18,711 nt of DNA from a bacterium (GTDB lineage: Bacteria > UBA9089 > CG2-30-40-21), in contig JASEHA010000009.1 of assembly GCA_030018795.1 (NCBI GenBank), forward strand, positions 1 to 18,711. Reading direction: 5' to 3'. Position numbers and translations under genes: made by a program. A model generated the notes under the pieces. That model was not told the origin of the DNA. It worked only from the letters and a program-made list of their open reading frames with translations, and did not search any database. Shown here piece by piece: positions 7,605-15,385 of this stretch. The first letter of the stretch is position 1. Every line of letters begins with the position of its first letter.

Positions 7605-7700
7605 TTATTTGGCTTTAAGCAGCACACCCTTAAGACCTGTAAGCCGTTCTTGAAAATCATTGAGCAAACCCTTTAACACATCTATCTCTTCTCTCTGCAC
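7605..7700 (-). other. Possible 31-codon ORF with an amphipathic helix, or gene remnant
   Basis: Between the Uma2 gene and nuoJ one frame is open for 36 codons, from a TGA inside the end of the Uma2 gene to TAA at 7605-7607. A GTG at 7700 would give 31 residues. Hydrophobic residues recur every three to four positions (Ile6, Leu9, Leu12-13, Phe16, Leu20, Leu23, Val26-Leu28), as in an amphipathic or coiled-coil helix. It has no recognised family and only a weak ribosome site. It may be the tail of a lost gene, or chance. Confidence 0.25.
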
Positions 7701-7705
7701 ATCAA

Positions 7706-8275
7706 TTAGCCTATCCTTTCAAATACCTCTTCCACCTTAAAATGAAATCCCTCCAATACAACCGAAGAAAGGGTATCTTGTGATTGAAACACTCCATAGG
7801 TTTCATAAGTTCCTCTACTGAGCACCAAAACCTCTATCTCCTTTTTATCCATATCCACTAACCAATATTCATGAACGCCATATTTTTCATAGAGCCTTCT
7901 TTTTATAATCCTATCCCTTTGAGCAGAGTTTTTAGATATAATTTCAATGAGTAAGTCAGGCGAACCTTTTATATTATCCTGAGTAATAATATGAATGTTT
8001 TCCTTTGAGATAAAGATAATATCCGGTTGAACGACATCTTCATTACTCAACACCACATCACATGGTGCATCATATACCTTTCCTGATTTCGTCTTTTCTA
8101 ATAATTGCTTAATCCTGAATTCAATATCTATGGAAATACTTTGATGCCACATATTGGGTGCAGGTGCCATAAAAAACTCACCCCCTATTAATTCATACCG
8201 TTTATCAGATCCTATATCCCATACAGAATAATCGTCATAAGTAAATTTTACTTCCTTTTTTACTGCTATAGCCAT
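7706..8275 (-). CDS. Uma2 family endonuclease (DUF820, PD-(D/E)XK fold)
   Basis: A 189-residue protein of the Uma2/DUF820 family, whose members have the restriction-endonuclease-like PD-(D/E)XK fold and mostly unknown cellular roles. Family marks: RYELIGGEFFMAPAP near residue 27-40, QPDIIFIS (Asp85), SPDLLIEIISKNS (Glu111) and the tail motif KYGVHEYWLVD (131-141). The length matches the family. It begins 17 bases after the nuoH stop with an excellent AAGGAG site six bases before the ATG, so it is translated from the nuo transcript. Uma2 genes are commonly scattered singly through genomes, and nothing ties this one functionally to complex I. It appears to be a passenger inserted between nuoH and nuoJ. 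The putative catalytic acidic residues look intact. Confidence 0.9.
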   Translation of the reverse strand: MAIAVKKEVKFTYDDYSVWDIGSDKRYELIGGEFFMAPAPNMWHQSISIDIEFRIKQLLEKTKSGKVYDAPCDVVLSNEDVVQPDIIFISKENIHIITQDNIKGSPDLLIEIISKNSAQRDRIIKRRLYEKYGVHEYWLVDMDKKEIEVLVLSRGTYETYGVFQSQDTLSSVVLEGFHFKVEEVFERIG

Positions 8276-8292
8276 AATCTACTCCTTACTCC

Positions 8293-9351
8293 TCATATCA
8301 GCACCATCACCAATCCAGTCAACCCAATATTCAAAAACGCCAGCGGGAGCAGCACCTTCCAGCCAAACCCCATCAATTGATCCACACGAATACGTGGATA
8401 TGTCCATCTAAACCATATAAACAAAAACACAATCAGATATGTTTTTAATAAAAACCATACAATTGGCGGCAATATCATTGGAAGTCCGGGTATACCGTTC
8501 CATCCGCCCAAGAACAATGTGGCACAAACAGCTGAGGCAACAAACATATTGGCATACTCAGCCAGAAAGAACATAGCAAACTTGATACCGCCATACTCTG
8601 TATGAAAGCCGGCAATCAGCTCTGATTCTGCCTCAGGCAGGTCAAAGGGTGCCCGATTACACTCAGCAGTTGCCGCAATAATAAACAATATGAAAGCAAG
8701 CGGCTGCTTGATGATATACCAGCAATCCTGTTGAGCACCAATAATATCACTCATCTTTAGTGAGCCAGCCAGCATTAATACCCCAATCACTGCAAGGCTC
8801 ATAGCCAGTTCATAGCTTACAATCTGGGCACTGGAACGAATCCCGCCAAGCAGAGAATACTTATTCCCGGATGACCAGCCAGCCATGATGATGCCAATAA
8901 CCCCTATGCTGCCAACAGCCATAAGATAAACCACACCAAGGTTCAGGTCGCAAACAATCAAGCCTGGTGACCATGGCAAAACAACATATGCCATCACAGC
9001 CGGAGACATAACAACCACTGGTGCCAGAAAGAATACCCATTTATCGGCTATCTTGGGCACAATATTTTCTTTGAGCAGCAGCTTAACCGCATCAGCAGCT
9101 GTCTGCAATATCCCATACGGACCAACCCGCATCGGACCAAGCCTATCCTGCATATAGCCGGCAATCTTGCGTTCAGCCAGAACAACCATCATGGCATTGA
9201 CTGAGATAAACCCGCCAATCAAGGCTAATGCTACAGCAATGGCTATACATGTTACTACCAGACACGGTGGCAGATGATACAATTCACATGTCCCTGCCAG
9301 CCAATGCTGGATATTATTTACTAACTGTTGTGTATCAAATAATAACTGCAT
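8293..9351 (-). CDS. nuoH: NADH-quinone oxidoreductase subunit H (quinone-chamber membrane subunit)
   Basis: Membrane subunit (352 residues, normal) that forms much of the quinone entry channel where the peripheral and membrane arms meet. Conserved blocks visible: ERKIAGYMQDRLGPMRVGPYG (first loop), LQTAADAVKLLLKE, AECNRAPFDLPEAESELIAGFHTEY (acidic quinone loop) and FIWFRWTYPRIRVDQLM near the C-terminus. About eight transmembrane helices are apparent. The ATG has AGGA about eight bases upstream. In this cluster nuoH comes after nuoI, the reverse of the usual H-I order. A 53-base spacer with a perfect 16-bp palindrome lies between nuoI and nuoH; downstream a Uma2 gene follows after 17 bases. 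Confidence 0.97.
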   Translation of the reverse strand: MQLLFDTQQLVNNIQHWLAGTCELYHLPPCLVVTCIAIAVALALIGGFISVNAMMVVLAERKIAGYMQDRLGPMRVGPYGILQTAADAVKLLLKENIVPKIADKWVFFLAPVVVMSPAVMAYVVLPWSPGLIVCDLNLGVVYLMAVGSIGVIGIIMAGWSSGNKYSLLGGIRSSAQIVSYELAMSLAVIGVLMLAGSLKMSDIIGAQQDCWYIIKQPLAFILFIIAATAECNRAPFDLPEAESELIAGFHTEYGGIKFAMFFLAEYANMFVASAVCATLFLGGWNGIPGLPMILPPIVWFLLKTYLIVFLFIWFRWTYPRIRVDQLMGFGWKVLLPLAFLNIGLTGLVMVLI

Positions 9352-9374
9352 CTTAAAAATCCTGCCTTTTAGAA

Positions 9375-9407
9375 GCAGTTAGCTAACTGCTAATAGCTAA
9401 CTGCTTA
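9375..9407. repeat. 16-bp perfect palindrome and partial direct copy (nuoI-nuoH spacer)
   Basis: GCAGTTAGCTAACTGC at 9375-9390 is a perfect palindrome. TAGCTAACTGCT recurs directly after it (9394-9405) and runs into the nuoI stop codon. Transcribed, it forms a strong hairpin between nuoH and nuoI. Confidence 0.7.
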
Positions 9408-9875
9408 CCTATACCTCGTCACTTCTGGTTCCCTTGTCAACCGTTCAATATCATATATCATCTTATCCCGATGATAACAGGACATCTCATAGCAGCCAGT
9501 CATGGATATAGCATCCTTGGGACATGCATCCACGCATAAGCCACAGAATATACACCTTGATATATCAATAACATAGCTGTCCACCTTTTTATCACACCCC
9601 TGTGCATCTGGCTTATCCATGGGCACACATGTCAGCTTGATTGCCTCAGCCGGGCAATGCCTGGCACACAACCCGCAGCCAACACACAATAATTGCCCAT
9701 TCTTATCCACATTCAGCTTATGCAGCCCGCGAAAGCCTTCTGCCACCGGTCTTCTCTGGGTTGGATACTGAATAGTTACAGACGGCATAAAAAGGTGTTT
9801 CAGGGTTACAAATAAACCACGAATCAGCTCTATGATAGCCGTAAAAAAACCTACTTTTAGTGTATACTGTTTCAT
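9405..9875 (-). CDS. nuoI: NADH-quinone oxidoreductase subunit I (8Fe ferredoxin, clusters N6a/N6b)
   Basis: A 156-residue ferredoxin-like subunit that passes electrons from NuoG toward NuoB through two [4Fe-4S] clusters. Ligands: Cys64, 67, 70, 74 and Cys108, 111, 114, 118, in the classical CxxCxxCxxxCP arrangement. An N-terminal amphipathic helix (residues about 8-30) would lie at the membrane surface. Extra cysteines (83, 94, 128, 133) are outside the canonical ligand set. The ATG at 9875 overlaps the nuoG stop in an ATGA junction and has GGAG eight bases upstream, so the longer frame to 9929 is rejected. Direct coupling to nuoG, with nuoH following instead of preceding, is unusual. Confidence 0.96.
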   Translation of the reverse strand: MKQYTLKVGFFTAIIELIRGLFVTLKHLFMPSVTIQYPTQRRPVAEGFRGLHKLNVDKNGQLLCVGCGLCARHCPAEAIKLTCVPMDKPDAQGCDKKVDSYVIDISRCIFCGLCVDACPKDAISMTGCYEMSCYHRDKMIYDIERLTREPEVTRYR

Positions 9876-12346
9876 ATCACTTGCTCCACGCTTCCGATAA
9901 TAGGCATCATCTCTTTCCCAAACAGGCACATCACATTAATAGTTGGATAGGTATGGACAACACCCACCCCATCCGGCACATCGTGGCTTATCCTTGCCTT
10001 TAGTTTAAGTTCTGCATTCTTAGAGGAAACAACAACCATATTATTATCCCTTACCCCAAGTCGGGAAGCATCATTCATGCACAATTCAATACAAGCCTCG
10101 CCTATCCCAAGCAGATATGGACTCCACGCACTCAATGTTCCAGAATAAAGGTGAGATGGTGAGGATACAAGCAATAATTTACCATCAGACGCCAAAGAGG
10201 CATCCTTACCATACTCAACCGGGATAAATTTACCCTTCCATGTATCACGTGAAAAATTAGGAGCAGAAGATATGGCAAGGCTTCCTGCCTTTATCTCCTG
10301 CTGCATATCCACATCACAGCCAAGTCGTGTGCACAAATCAATAAATATCTCAAGATCAGACCTGCTTTCACCAGGACATGGCAATATCTTTTTCAAGTTT
10401 TTCAAGCTCTGAACCCTTTGTTCCAGATTTGTATATGTCCCATCTTTTTCAGCAAAGCTGCAGGCTGGCAAAACCACATCAGCCAGCTCAGCTGTCGGGG
10501 TCATAAACATATCCTGAACAACAAGAAATTCCATTTTCTCCAATATTTCTTTTACCTTAGATGACGGATAGGTCAATATCGGATTTTCGCCAACAATATA
10601 CATTGCCTTAAGCTTTCCAGACTCAAGCATCTCTGCTGTCCCAAGCCCTGCCTTCTTCACCGATTTATACCCGGGCAAAAACCCTGGTACTGCCCCCATC
10701 TCAAGTGCCCCTTGCGAATTATTCTTCTCTGGCAGGATATACACACCACATGACTCCTTACCAACATTTCCGGTAAGCAATGCCAGATTACTTGATGCCA
10801 GGGCAATATCCCTGTCATTTCCAACCAACCCCATACCAGTAGCCACAATAATGCACGACTTCTCTGCCTTAGCATAAGCCCTTGCTGCCAGTTCAAGCTC
10901 CTGTTTATTAACACCACATATTTCTTCCACATACTCTGGTGTATACCGTTCTACTGATGTTTGCAATGCATCTAATCCCTCTGTTTTATTATTAACAAAG
11001 GTTTTATCAGCCAGTTCAAGCTTGATTACCTGATTTATTATCCCATTAATCAATGCAACCTCTGTGCCAGGCTTGTATGTAAGATTAGCCTGTGCCTGAC
11101 GGCTGAGCAGTGTTCTCTTGTTATCGGCCACAATCAGGCTTGCCCTGTTTCGATTAACTGCAAGATTGACCTCTATCCTGACATTCGGATGAGTCTCATT
11201 AAGATTGGCTCGAATAAGCAAGATAGCCTTTGTCTTCCTGATCTCATGCAAAGAATTGGTTGAGCCGCAAGCTCCAAGACTTTCCCTCAGTGCCAGCAAT
11301 CCCTGATACCTGCCGTTATGGTCAATATTATTCGTTCCTATCCCCTGCCTGATAAGCCGTTGAAACAGATACAACTCTTCATTTGTCAATCTGGCAGAGC
11401 CAAGACCACCAATGGAATCTGCCCCAGATGCAGCCTTTATCTCATTAAACTTAGCTGCTGCCAGATTCAGAGCCTCATCCCAGCCAGCCTCTTCAAACCT
11501 GCCATCCTTCTTAATAAGCGGTTTTTTCAATCTCTCAGGGCTTGAGACAAACTCATACCCAAACCTGCCCTTAGAGCAAAGATTACCCTCATTGATCCCA
11601 GCATCATAATTACCAGTAACCCGCTTTATTTCATTATCCTTAATCCCCAGCACAAGTGTACACCCATTTGAGCAATAGGGACAGAGTGTTGTCTCATTTT
11701 TTAAATCCCAGACCCGCGTCTTATACTTAAACATCTTTGAGTTCAATGCCCCAACCGGACAGACCGAGATGCACTGACCACAAAATTCACATTCCATGGG
11801 CCTGTCAAAATCCGTACCAATGTATGCCTTTATCCCTCGATTGATAAAGCTTATCTCCCCTACCCCCTGCACCTCATTACAGATACGGACACACTTGCCG
11901 CAGAGGATACACCTATTCATATCCCTTTCTATCAATGGAGAAAGCCGTTCTACAGCCTTTTTAATCGCTTTCATCCGATAGGGGTTATCATTAACCCCAT
12001 ATTCATAGACCAGATCCTGTAGCTGACATTCCCCTGCCTTATCACACACAGGGCAATCAAGCGGGTGTTCTGCCAGAATAAGCTGCAACTGCCCCCGTCT
12101 TGACTCAATTATCTCCGGGCTATTGGTTATGACCTCCATCCCATCCTTAACCGGATTAAAACACGATGGGATCAATGACCTGCGACCCTTAAGCTGAACC
12201 ACACACATACGGCAGGCACCAAACCCAATCAGCCGATTATCTGCACACAGAGCTGGTATCTTTACCCCTGCCATTTCAGCTGCCTCAAGGATCATTGTTC
12301 CCTTTGCAACCGTTATTTGTTTTCCATCAATTGTCAGTGTAACCAT
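9872..12346 (-). CDS. nuoG: NADH-quinone oxidoreductase subunit G
   Basis: An 824-residue iron-sulfur subunit of the complex I input module. Clusters readable in order: [2Fe-2S] (Cys34, 45, 48, 62), His-Cys [4Fe-4S] (His94, Cys98, 101, 107), two ferredoxin-like [4Fe-4S] sites (Cys146, 149, 152, 156 and 186, 189, 192, 196), and the N7-type site at the start of the molybdopterin-like domain (Cys222, 225, 229, 257). The rest is the molybdopterin oxidoreductase fold. Where formate dehydrogenases have a catalytic Cys or Sec (in GACGSTNS-proximal DHNGRYQGL) no such residue is present, which favours NuoG over formate dehydrogenase. The extra pair of ferredoxin-like sites is more hydrogenase/formate-dehydrogenase-like than E. 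coli NuoG. The ATG at 12346 has GGAG eight bases upstream and lies inside the end of the HicB-like frame. Confidence 0.94.
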   Translation of the reverse strand: MVTLTIDGKQITVAKGTMILEAAEMAGVKIPALCADNRLIGFGACRMCVVQLKGRRSLIPSCFNPVKDGMEVITNSPEIIESRRGQLQLILAEHPLDCPVCDKAGECQLQDLVYEYGVNDNPYRMKAIKKAVERLSPLIERDMNRCILCGKCVRICNEVQGVGEISFINRGIKAYIGTDFDRPMECEFCGQCISVCPVGALNSKMFKYKTRVWDLKNETTLCPYCSNGCTLVLGIKDNEIKRVTGNYDAGINEGNLCSKGRFGYEFVSSPERLKKPLIKKDGRFEEAGWDEALNLAAAKFNEIKAASGADSIGGLGSARLTNEELYLFQRLIRQGIGTNNIDHNGRYQGLLALRESLGACGSTNSLHEIRKTKAILLIRANLNETHPNVRIEVNLAVNRNRASLIVADNKRTLLSRQAQANLTYKPGTEVALINGIINQVIKLELADKTFVNNKTEGLDALQTSVERYTPEYVEEICGVNKQELELAARAYAKAEKSCIIVATGMGLVGNDRDIALASSNLALLTGNVGKESCGVYILPEKNNSQGALEMGAVPGFLPGYKSVKKAGLGTAEMLESGKLKAMYIVGENPILTYPSSKVKEILEKMEFLVVQDMFMTPTAELADVVLPACSFAEKDGTYTNLEQRVQSLKNLKKILPCPGESRSDLEIFIDLCTRLGCDVDMQQEIKAGSLAISSAPNFSRDTWKGKFIPVEYGKDASLASDGKLLLVSSPSHLYSGTLSAWSPYLLGIGEACIELCMNDASRLGVRDNNMVVVSSKNAELKLKARISHDVPDGVGVVHTYPTINVMCLFGKEMMPIIGSVEQVI

Positions 12347-12536
12347 ATATCGTTCTCCACATAAAATCATGTTCAAGCTGATCAGCCATCACACGCAATG
12401 CCAGAGCCTCAACCCTGTAAATCGATTCTTCCTGACTCTGTCCGTATACCATAACACCATATAAATCGGGTGCTTCAGCTATCCATCGGCCATCTTCCTC
12501 GCGTTCAATTTCAATATTCACTGCCTTGCATTCCAC
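12327..12536 (-). CDS. HicB-like antitoxin fragment, C-terminus apparently replaced
   Basis: A 69-codon frame starting with GTG. Residues 6-55 match the HicB antitoxin partial RNase H-like fold: IEREEDGRWIAEAPDLYGVMVYGQS, then EALALRVMADQLEH. Normal relatives continue for another 10-20 residues and are followed or preceded by a HicA toxin. Here the match stops near residue 55 and the last 14 residues are read through the nuoG ribosome site and first codons, with the stop 20 bases inside nuoG. No HicA-like gene is near. It may be a decayed orphan, or a short protein whose translation feeds into nuoG. The start is uncertain: the GTG has only a poorly spaced AGGG before it. Confidence 0.7.
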   Translation of the reverse strand: MECKAVNIEIEREEDGRWIAEAPDLYGVMVYGQSQEESIYRVEALALRVMADQLEHDFMWRTIYGYTDN

Positions 12537-12579
12537 ACACCCTGTTCATTCATGTGCACAAGTTCAGCCTTATCTGCCC

Positions 12580-12598
12580 TAAACTACTTAGCAGTTTA
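12580..12598. repeat. Hairpin in the nuoF-hicB spacer
   Basis: TAAACT pairs with AGTTTA around ACTTAGC, extendable by one wobble pair. There is no following T-run on the minus strand, so it is not a convincing terminator. The rest of this 72-base spacer shows nothing else I can name. Confidence 0.35.
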
Positions 12599-12608
12599 TA
12601 ACACATCA

Positions 12609-14489
12609 TCAATCAATCGCATCAAACTTACAAGCCGTCACACACGACCTGCACCGTGTGCATTTTGCCCTGTCTATTACAGCTTTTTGCTTCTTTTCCC
12701 AGATAATAGCACCTGTTGAACAGGCTTTAAGGCACAATCCACACATCTTGCATTTCTCCTCATTCACCTCAAATTTTATCAGATCAATACAAACCCTGGC
12801 CGGACATTGTTTTTCCTTGATATGGGCATCATACTCATCCCTGAAATAACGAATGGTTGACAGGACAGGATTAGAAGCAGTTTGGCCAAGCCCGCAATGG
12901 GATGTAGCCTTGATATGATTTCCCAGTCTCTCTAAGAACTCAACATCCCCTTCCTGCCCCCTGCCAGAGACAATATCCTCAAGCTTATTGAGCATAACCC
13001 TTAAACCGATTCGGCAGGGAACACACTTTCCGCAGGACTCATCCACAGAAAAATCTGTAAAAAACCGTGCTGTATCAACCATACAGGTGGCATTATGCAT
13101 CACCACCACACCGCCAGAACCCATCATTGCCCCGGCTTCAGTAAGCGAATCAAAGTCTATCTTTACATCAATCAAGCTCTCTGGTATGCATCCACCAGAT
13201 GGTCCACCAAGCTGAGCTGCCTTGAACTTTCGTTTATCTGAGATGCCGCCGCCAATATCAAACACCAGCTCTTTCAGGCTGGTACCCATTGGCACCTCAA
13301 CCAATCCAACATTATTCACTGCTCCGGTTAAGGCAAAGACCTTTGTCCCTTTACTGCCCTCTGTGCCCATAGAGGCAAACCATGCCCCGCCATTAAGGAT
13401 AATCTGGGGCACATTAGCAAAGGTCTCAACATTATTCAGATTGGTTGGCTGTCCCCAGAGACCTGCCTCAGACGACCTTGGCGGTTTTATTCTGGGCATA
13501 CCACGTTTACCCTCAATAGAATACATCAAGGCACTTGACTCACCGCAGACAAAGGCACCTGCCCCTGGGTATATCTCTATATCAAAGTTAAAATCCGTTC
13601 CAAAGATATTCTTGCCCAACAATCCATATTCCCTTGCCTGTTCAATCGCAATATTCAATCTATGCATAGCCAGAGGATATTCTGCCCGAACATAGATATA
13701 CCCCTTTTCCACCCCGCCAATAGCATAGGCTGAGATTGCCATACCCTCTAAGACAGCATGAGGGTCAGCCTCTAACACTGACCTATCCATAAATGCCCCG
13801 GGATCACCCTCATCACCATTACAAACCGTATATTTTGGGAAATTCTTATACCTTCGACACTCTTCCCATTTCTTCCCGGTTGGAAACCCGCCGCCGCCAC
13901 GACCACGGAGACCAGAGACAATCATCTCATTAATAACATCCTCTGGAGTCATCTTAGTCAGGACATTGGCCAATGCCTGATACCCATCACGAGCAATATA
14001 CTCATCAATCTTCTCTTCATGAATCAACCCGCTATTTCGCAGGGCAAGCAATTGCTGCCTGGCAAAAAAGGGAATATCACTCAAATGAACACTTTTCTGC
14101 TTTTCTCCGGGTATCTGAAAGAGAATCTCCTCAGCAAGCCTGCCATTAACAATATGCTCCTCAACAAAGAGAGCGATATTTTCCTCATCAAGCTTATGGT
14201 AAAAGACACCGCCAGGATAGACTACCATAAGCGGGCCAACCGCACAGAATCCATTACAGCCAGTAAGGACAATATCCACCCTGTCCTGCACACCACGCTC
14301 TGCTAATGCCTTTTCTAATCCAGCCTTAACCTTCATGGTGCCACAAGCCATACAGCCCATACCTGCACAGAGTAAAAGATGATACCTTTCCGCCTGTATT
14401 TGATCACCTTGTTCCAGACGAATCCTTATCTTCTCAAACTCTTGCTCTCTAAGTTGTTGTAATGATTCTACAGTCAACCTTGCTGACAT
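12609..14489 (-). CDS. nuoF: NADH-quinone oxidoreductase subunit F, long HydB/HndC type
   Basis: The FMN and NADH-binding subunit, 626 residues. N-terminal thioredoxin-like domain with a full [2Fe-2S] ligand set (Cys41, 46, 78, 82; Cys49 extra), FMN/NADH site GRGGGGFPTGKKW (196-208) and DEGDPGAFMDR (226-236), [4Fe-4S] ligands Cys486, 489, 492 and 532, and a C-terminal two-cluster ferredoxin (Cys580, 583, 586, 590 and 610, 613, 616, 620). E. coli-type NuoF lacks both end domains. This long form is known from bifurcating hydrogenases (HydB), NADP-reducing hydrogenase (HndC) and complex I of many anaerobes. Its position before nuoG assigns it to complex I. AGGAG lies ten bases before the ATG. 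The upstream spacer has a 57-bp inverted hairpin pair. Confidence 0.95.
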   Translation of the reverse strand: MSARLTVESLQQLREQEFEKIRIRLEQGDQIQAERYHLLLCAGMGCMACGTMKVKAGLEKALAERGVQDRVDIVLTGCNGFCAVGPLMVVYPGGVFYHKLDEENIALFVEEHIVNGRLAEEILFQIPGEKQKSVHLSDIPFFARQQLLALRNSGLIHEEKIDEYIARDGYQALANVLTKMTPEDVINEMIVSGLRGRGGGGFPTGKKWEECRRYKNFPKYTVCNGDEGDPGAFMDRSVLEADPHAVLEGMAISAYAIGGVEKGYIYVRAEYPLAMHRLNIAIEQAREYGLLGKNIFGTDFNFDIEIYPGAGAFVCGESSALMYSIEGKRGMPRIKPPRSSEAGLWGQPTNLNNVETFANVPQIILNGGAWFASMGTEGSKGTKVFALTGAVNNVGLVEVPMGTSLKELVFDIGGGISDKRKFKAAQLGGPSGGCIPESLIDVKIDFDSLTEAGAMMGSGGVVVMHNATCMVDTARFFTDFSVDESCGKCVPCRIGLRVMLNKLEDIVSGRGQEGDVEFLERLGNHIKATSHCGLGQTASNPVLSTIRYFRDEYDAHIKEKQCPARVCIDLIKFEVNEEKCKMCGLCLKACSTGAIIWEKKQKAVIDRAKCTRCRSCVTACKFDAID

Positions 14490-14510
14490 ATCGAATATTC
14501 TCCTCTATGG

Positions 14511-14567
14511 GTAGCACAGACATCCCTGTCTGTGAATCTATAGAAACGCAATTAATCACGTCTCTAC
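14511..14567. repeat. Inverted pair of GTAG-headed hairpins, 57 bp (upstream of nuoF)
   Basis: Plus strand: GTAG with stem CACAGACA/TGTCTGTG (14511-14534). Facing it on the minus strand: GTAG (14564-14567) with a palindromic stem using G-T pairs, ending in the conserved GCGTTTCT (14542-14549). Layout and size are nearly the same as the 58-bp pair at 4655-4712. It fills the gap between the cysteine-rich gene and nuoF. Confidence 0.7.
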
Positions 14568-14572
14568 CAAAC

Positions 14573-14848
14573 CTATGTTATCTCCTCATCCTCGTCATCG
14601 TCTTCATCCTCGTCCCAATCCTCGTCCCAATCTTCATCCTCCATTACATCCTTAACAGCGTCTAACATCGTAGCTGCCGATGTTAAAAGACGAAAGCAGG
14701 TCATGCTAGGCATACCAAGCTGTGCACCAATATTACTCAGACTCTCACTGATACAGTAGGCAGCACAATCTGCATTACACACCCTTTCCATGTAGCAACA
14801 CTTCATCTCTTTCGTAACTTTCGTAACCTTTTCTGTTTTACAAGCCAT
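14573..14848 (-). CDS. Small cysteine-rich protein with acidic C-terminal tail, unknown function
   Basis: I do not recognise this gene. From the ATG at 14848 it encodes 91 residues. The N-terminal third is lysine-rich and then has CC-x5-C-x3-C-x3-C (Cys17, 18, 24, 28, 32), with Cys3 and Cys51 besides, a spacing that could bind a metal or iron-sulfur cluster. A hydrophobic helix-forming middle (about 35-65) leads into an almost purely Asp/Glu tail with two DEDW-type repeats. A strong AAGGAGG site lies within the last codons of nuoE and the start follows the nuoE stop by one base; an in-frame ATG at 14857 is too close to that site. Being placed between nuoE and nuoF, it could help assemble the NuoEF module, but this is inference. 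It has no signal peptide. Confidence 0.75.
   Translation of the reverse strand: MACKTEKVTKVTKEMKCCYMERVCNADCAAYCISESLSNIGAQLGMPSMTCFRLLTSAATMLDAVKDVMEDEDWDEDWDEDEDDDEDEEIT
14606..14629. repeat. Tandem 12-mer inside the acidic tail of the cysteine-rich gene
   Basis: ATCCTCGTCCCA occurs twice in tandem, followed by a degenerate third copy. It encodes the repeated acidic/Trp motif of the C-terminal tail, suggesting the tail grew by slippage or tandem duplication. Confidence 0.65.
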
Positions 14849-14849
14849 T

Positions 14850-15353
14850 TTACTCATACCTCCTTAATATATCCATTATCTTCCCAGGCGTAACTATGCC
14901 ATGGGTATCCTCGCCAACCAACACAGCCGGAGCAAGCCCACAAGCTCCAACACAGCGCACAGCCTCAAGGGTAAACCTTTTATCCTCAGTAGTTTCCCCA
15001 ATCTGAATCCCTAATTCAGATTCAATCCTTGTAATAATCTCCATCGCACCCTTAACATAACAGGCCGTCCCAGTACAAACCTTAATCAGATACTTACCCC
15101 TTGGCACGGTATTAAAAAAGGCATAAAAGGTAACTACCCCAAAGATATGGCTTGCCGGCACATTAATTCCCAGAGCAATATGCCGTTGCAGCTGAGCCGG
15201 CAAATAACCAAACATCTCCTGCGTTTCCTTCAGGATAGGGATAAGATAATTGGACTTTGCCCCATACTTAGCCACTATCGCATCTATCTGTGCCAGCTGT
15301 TCGGACGAAAATACTTCTATGCTTGAATCCTGACTGCATTTACATTCGGTCAT
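14850..15353 (-). CDS. nuoE: NADH-quinone oxidoreductase subunit E ([2Fe-2S] cluster N1a)
   Basis: A 167-residue thioredoxin-fold subunit that pairs with NuoF. The [2Fe-2S] ligands are Cys93 and Cys98 (CTGTAC) and Cys134 and Cys138 (CVGAC). Family-typical segments NYLIPILKETQEMFGYLP and HIFGVVTFYAFFNTVPRGKY are present. Two N-terminal cysteines (4 and 6) are outside the canonical set. The ATG has AGGG five bases upstream. A 32-base gap separates it from the upstream protease gene. Downstream its last codons contain the ribosome site of the cysteine-rich gene, so translation of the two is coupled. Confidence 0.95.
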   Translation of the reverse strand: MTECKCSQDSSIEVFSSEQLAQIDAIVAKYGAKSNYLIPILKETQEMFGYLPAQLQRHIALGINVPASHIFGVVTFYAFFNTVPRGKYLIKVCTGTACYVKGAMEIITRIESELGIQIGETTEDKRFTLEAVRCVGACGLAPAVLVGEDTHGIVTPGKIMDILRRYE

Positions 15354-15385
15354 AATTTCCCTGCCTTATAATGTAGAGACACAAA

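Noticed and set aside
9872..12346. NuoG as a formate dehydrogenase catalytic subunit
   Set aside because: The molybdopterin-like fold and five cluster sites fit either, but no Cys or Sec is seen at the catalytic position and the gene is coupled to nuoI within a full complex I set.
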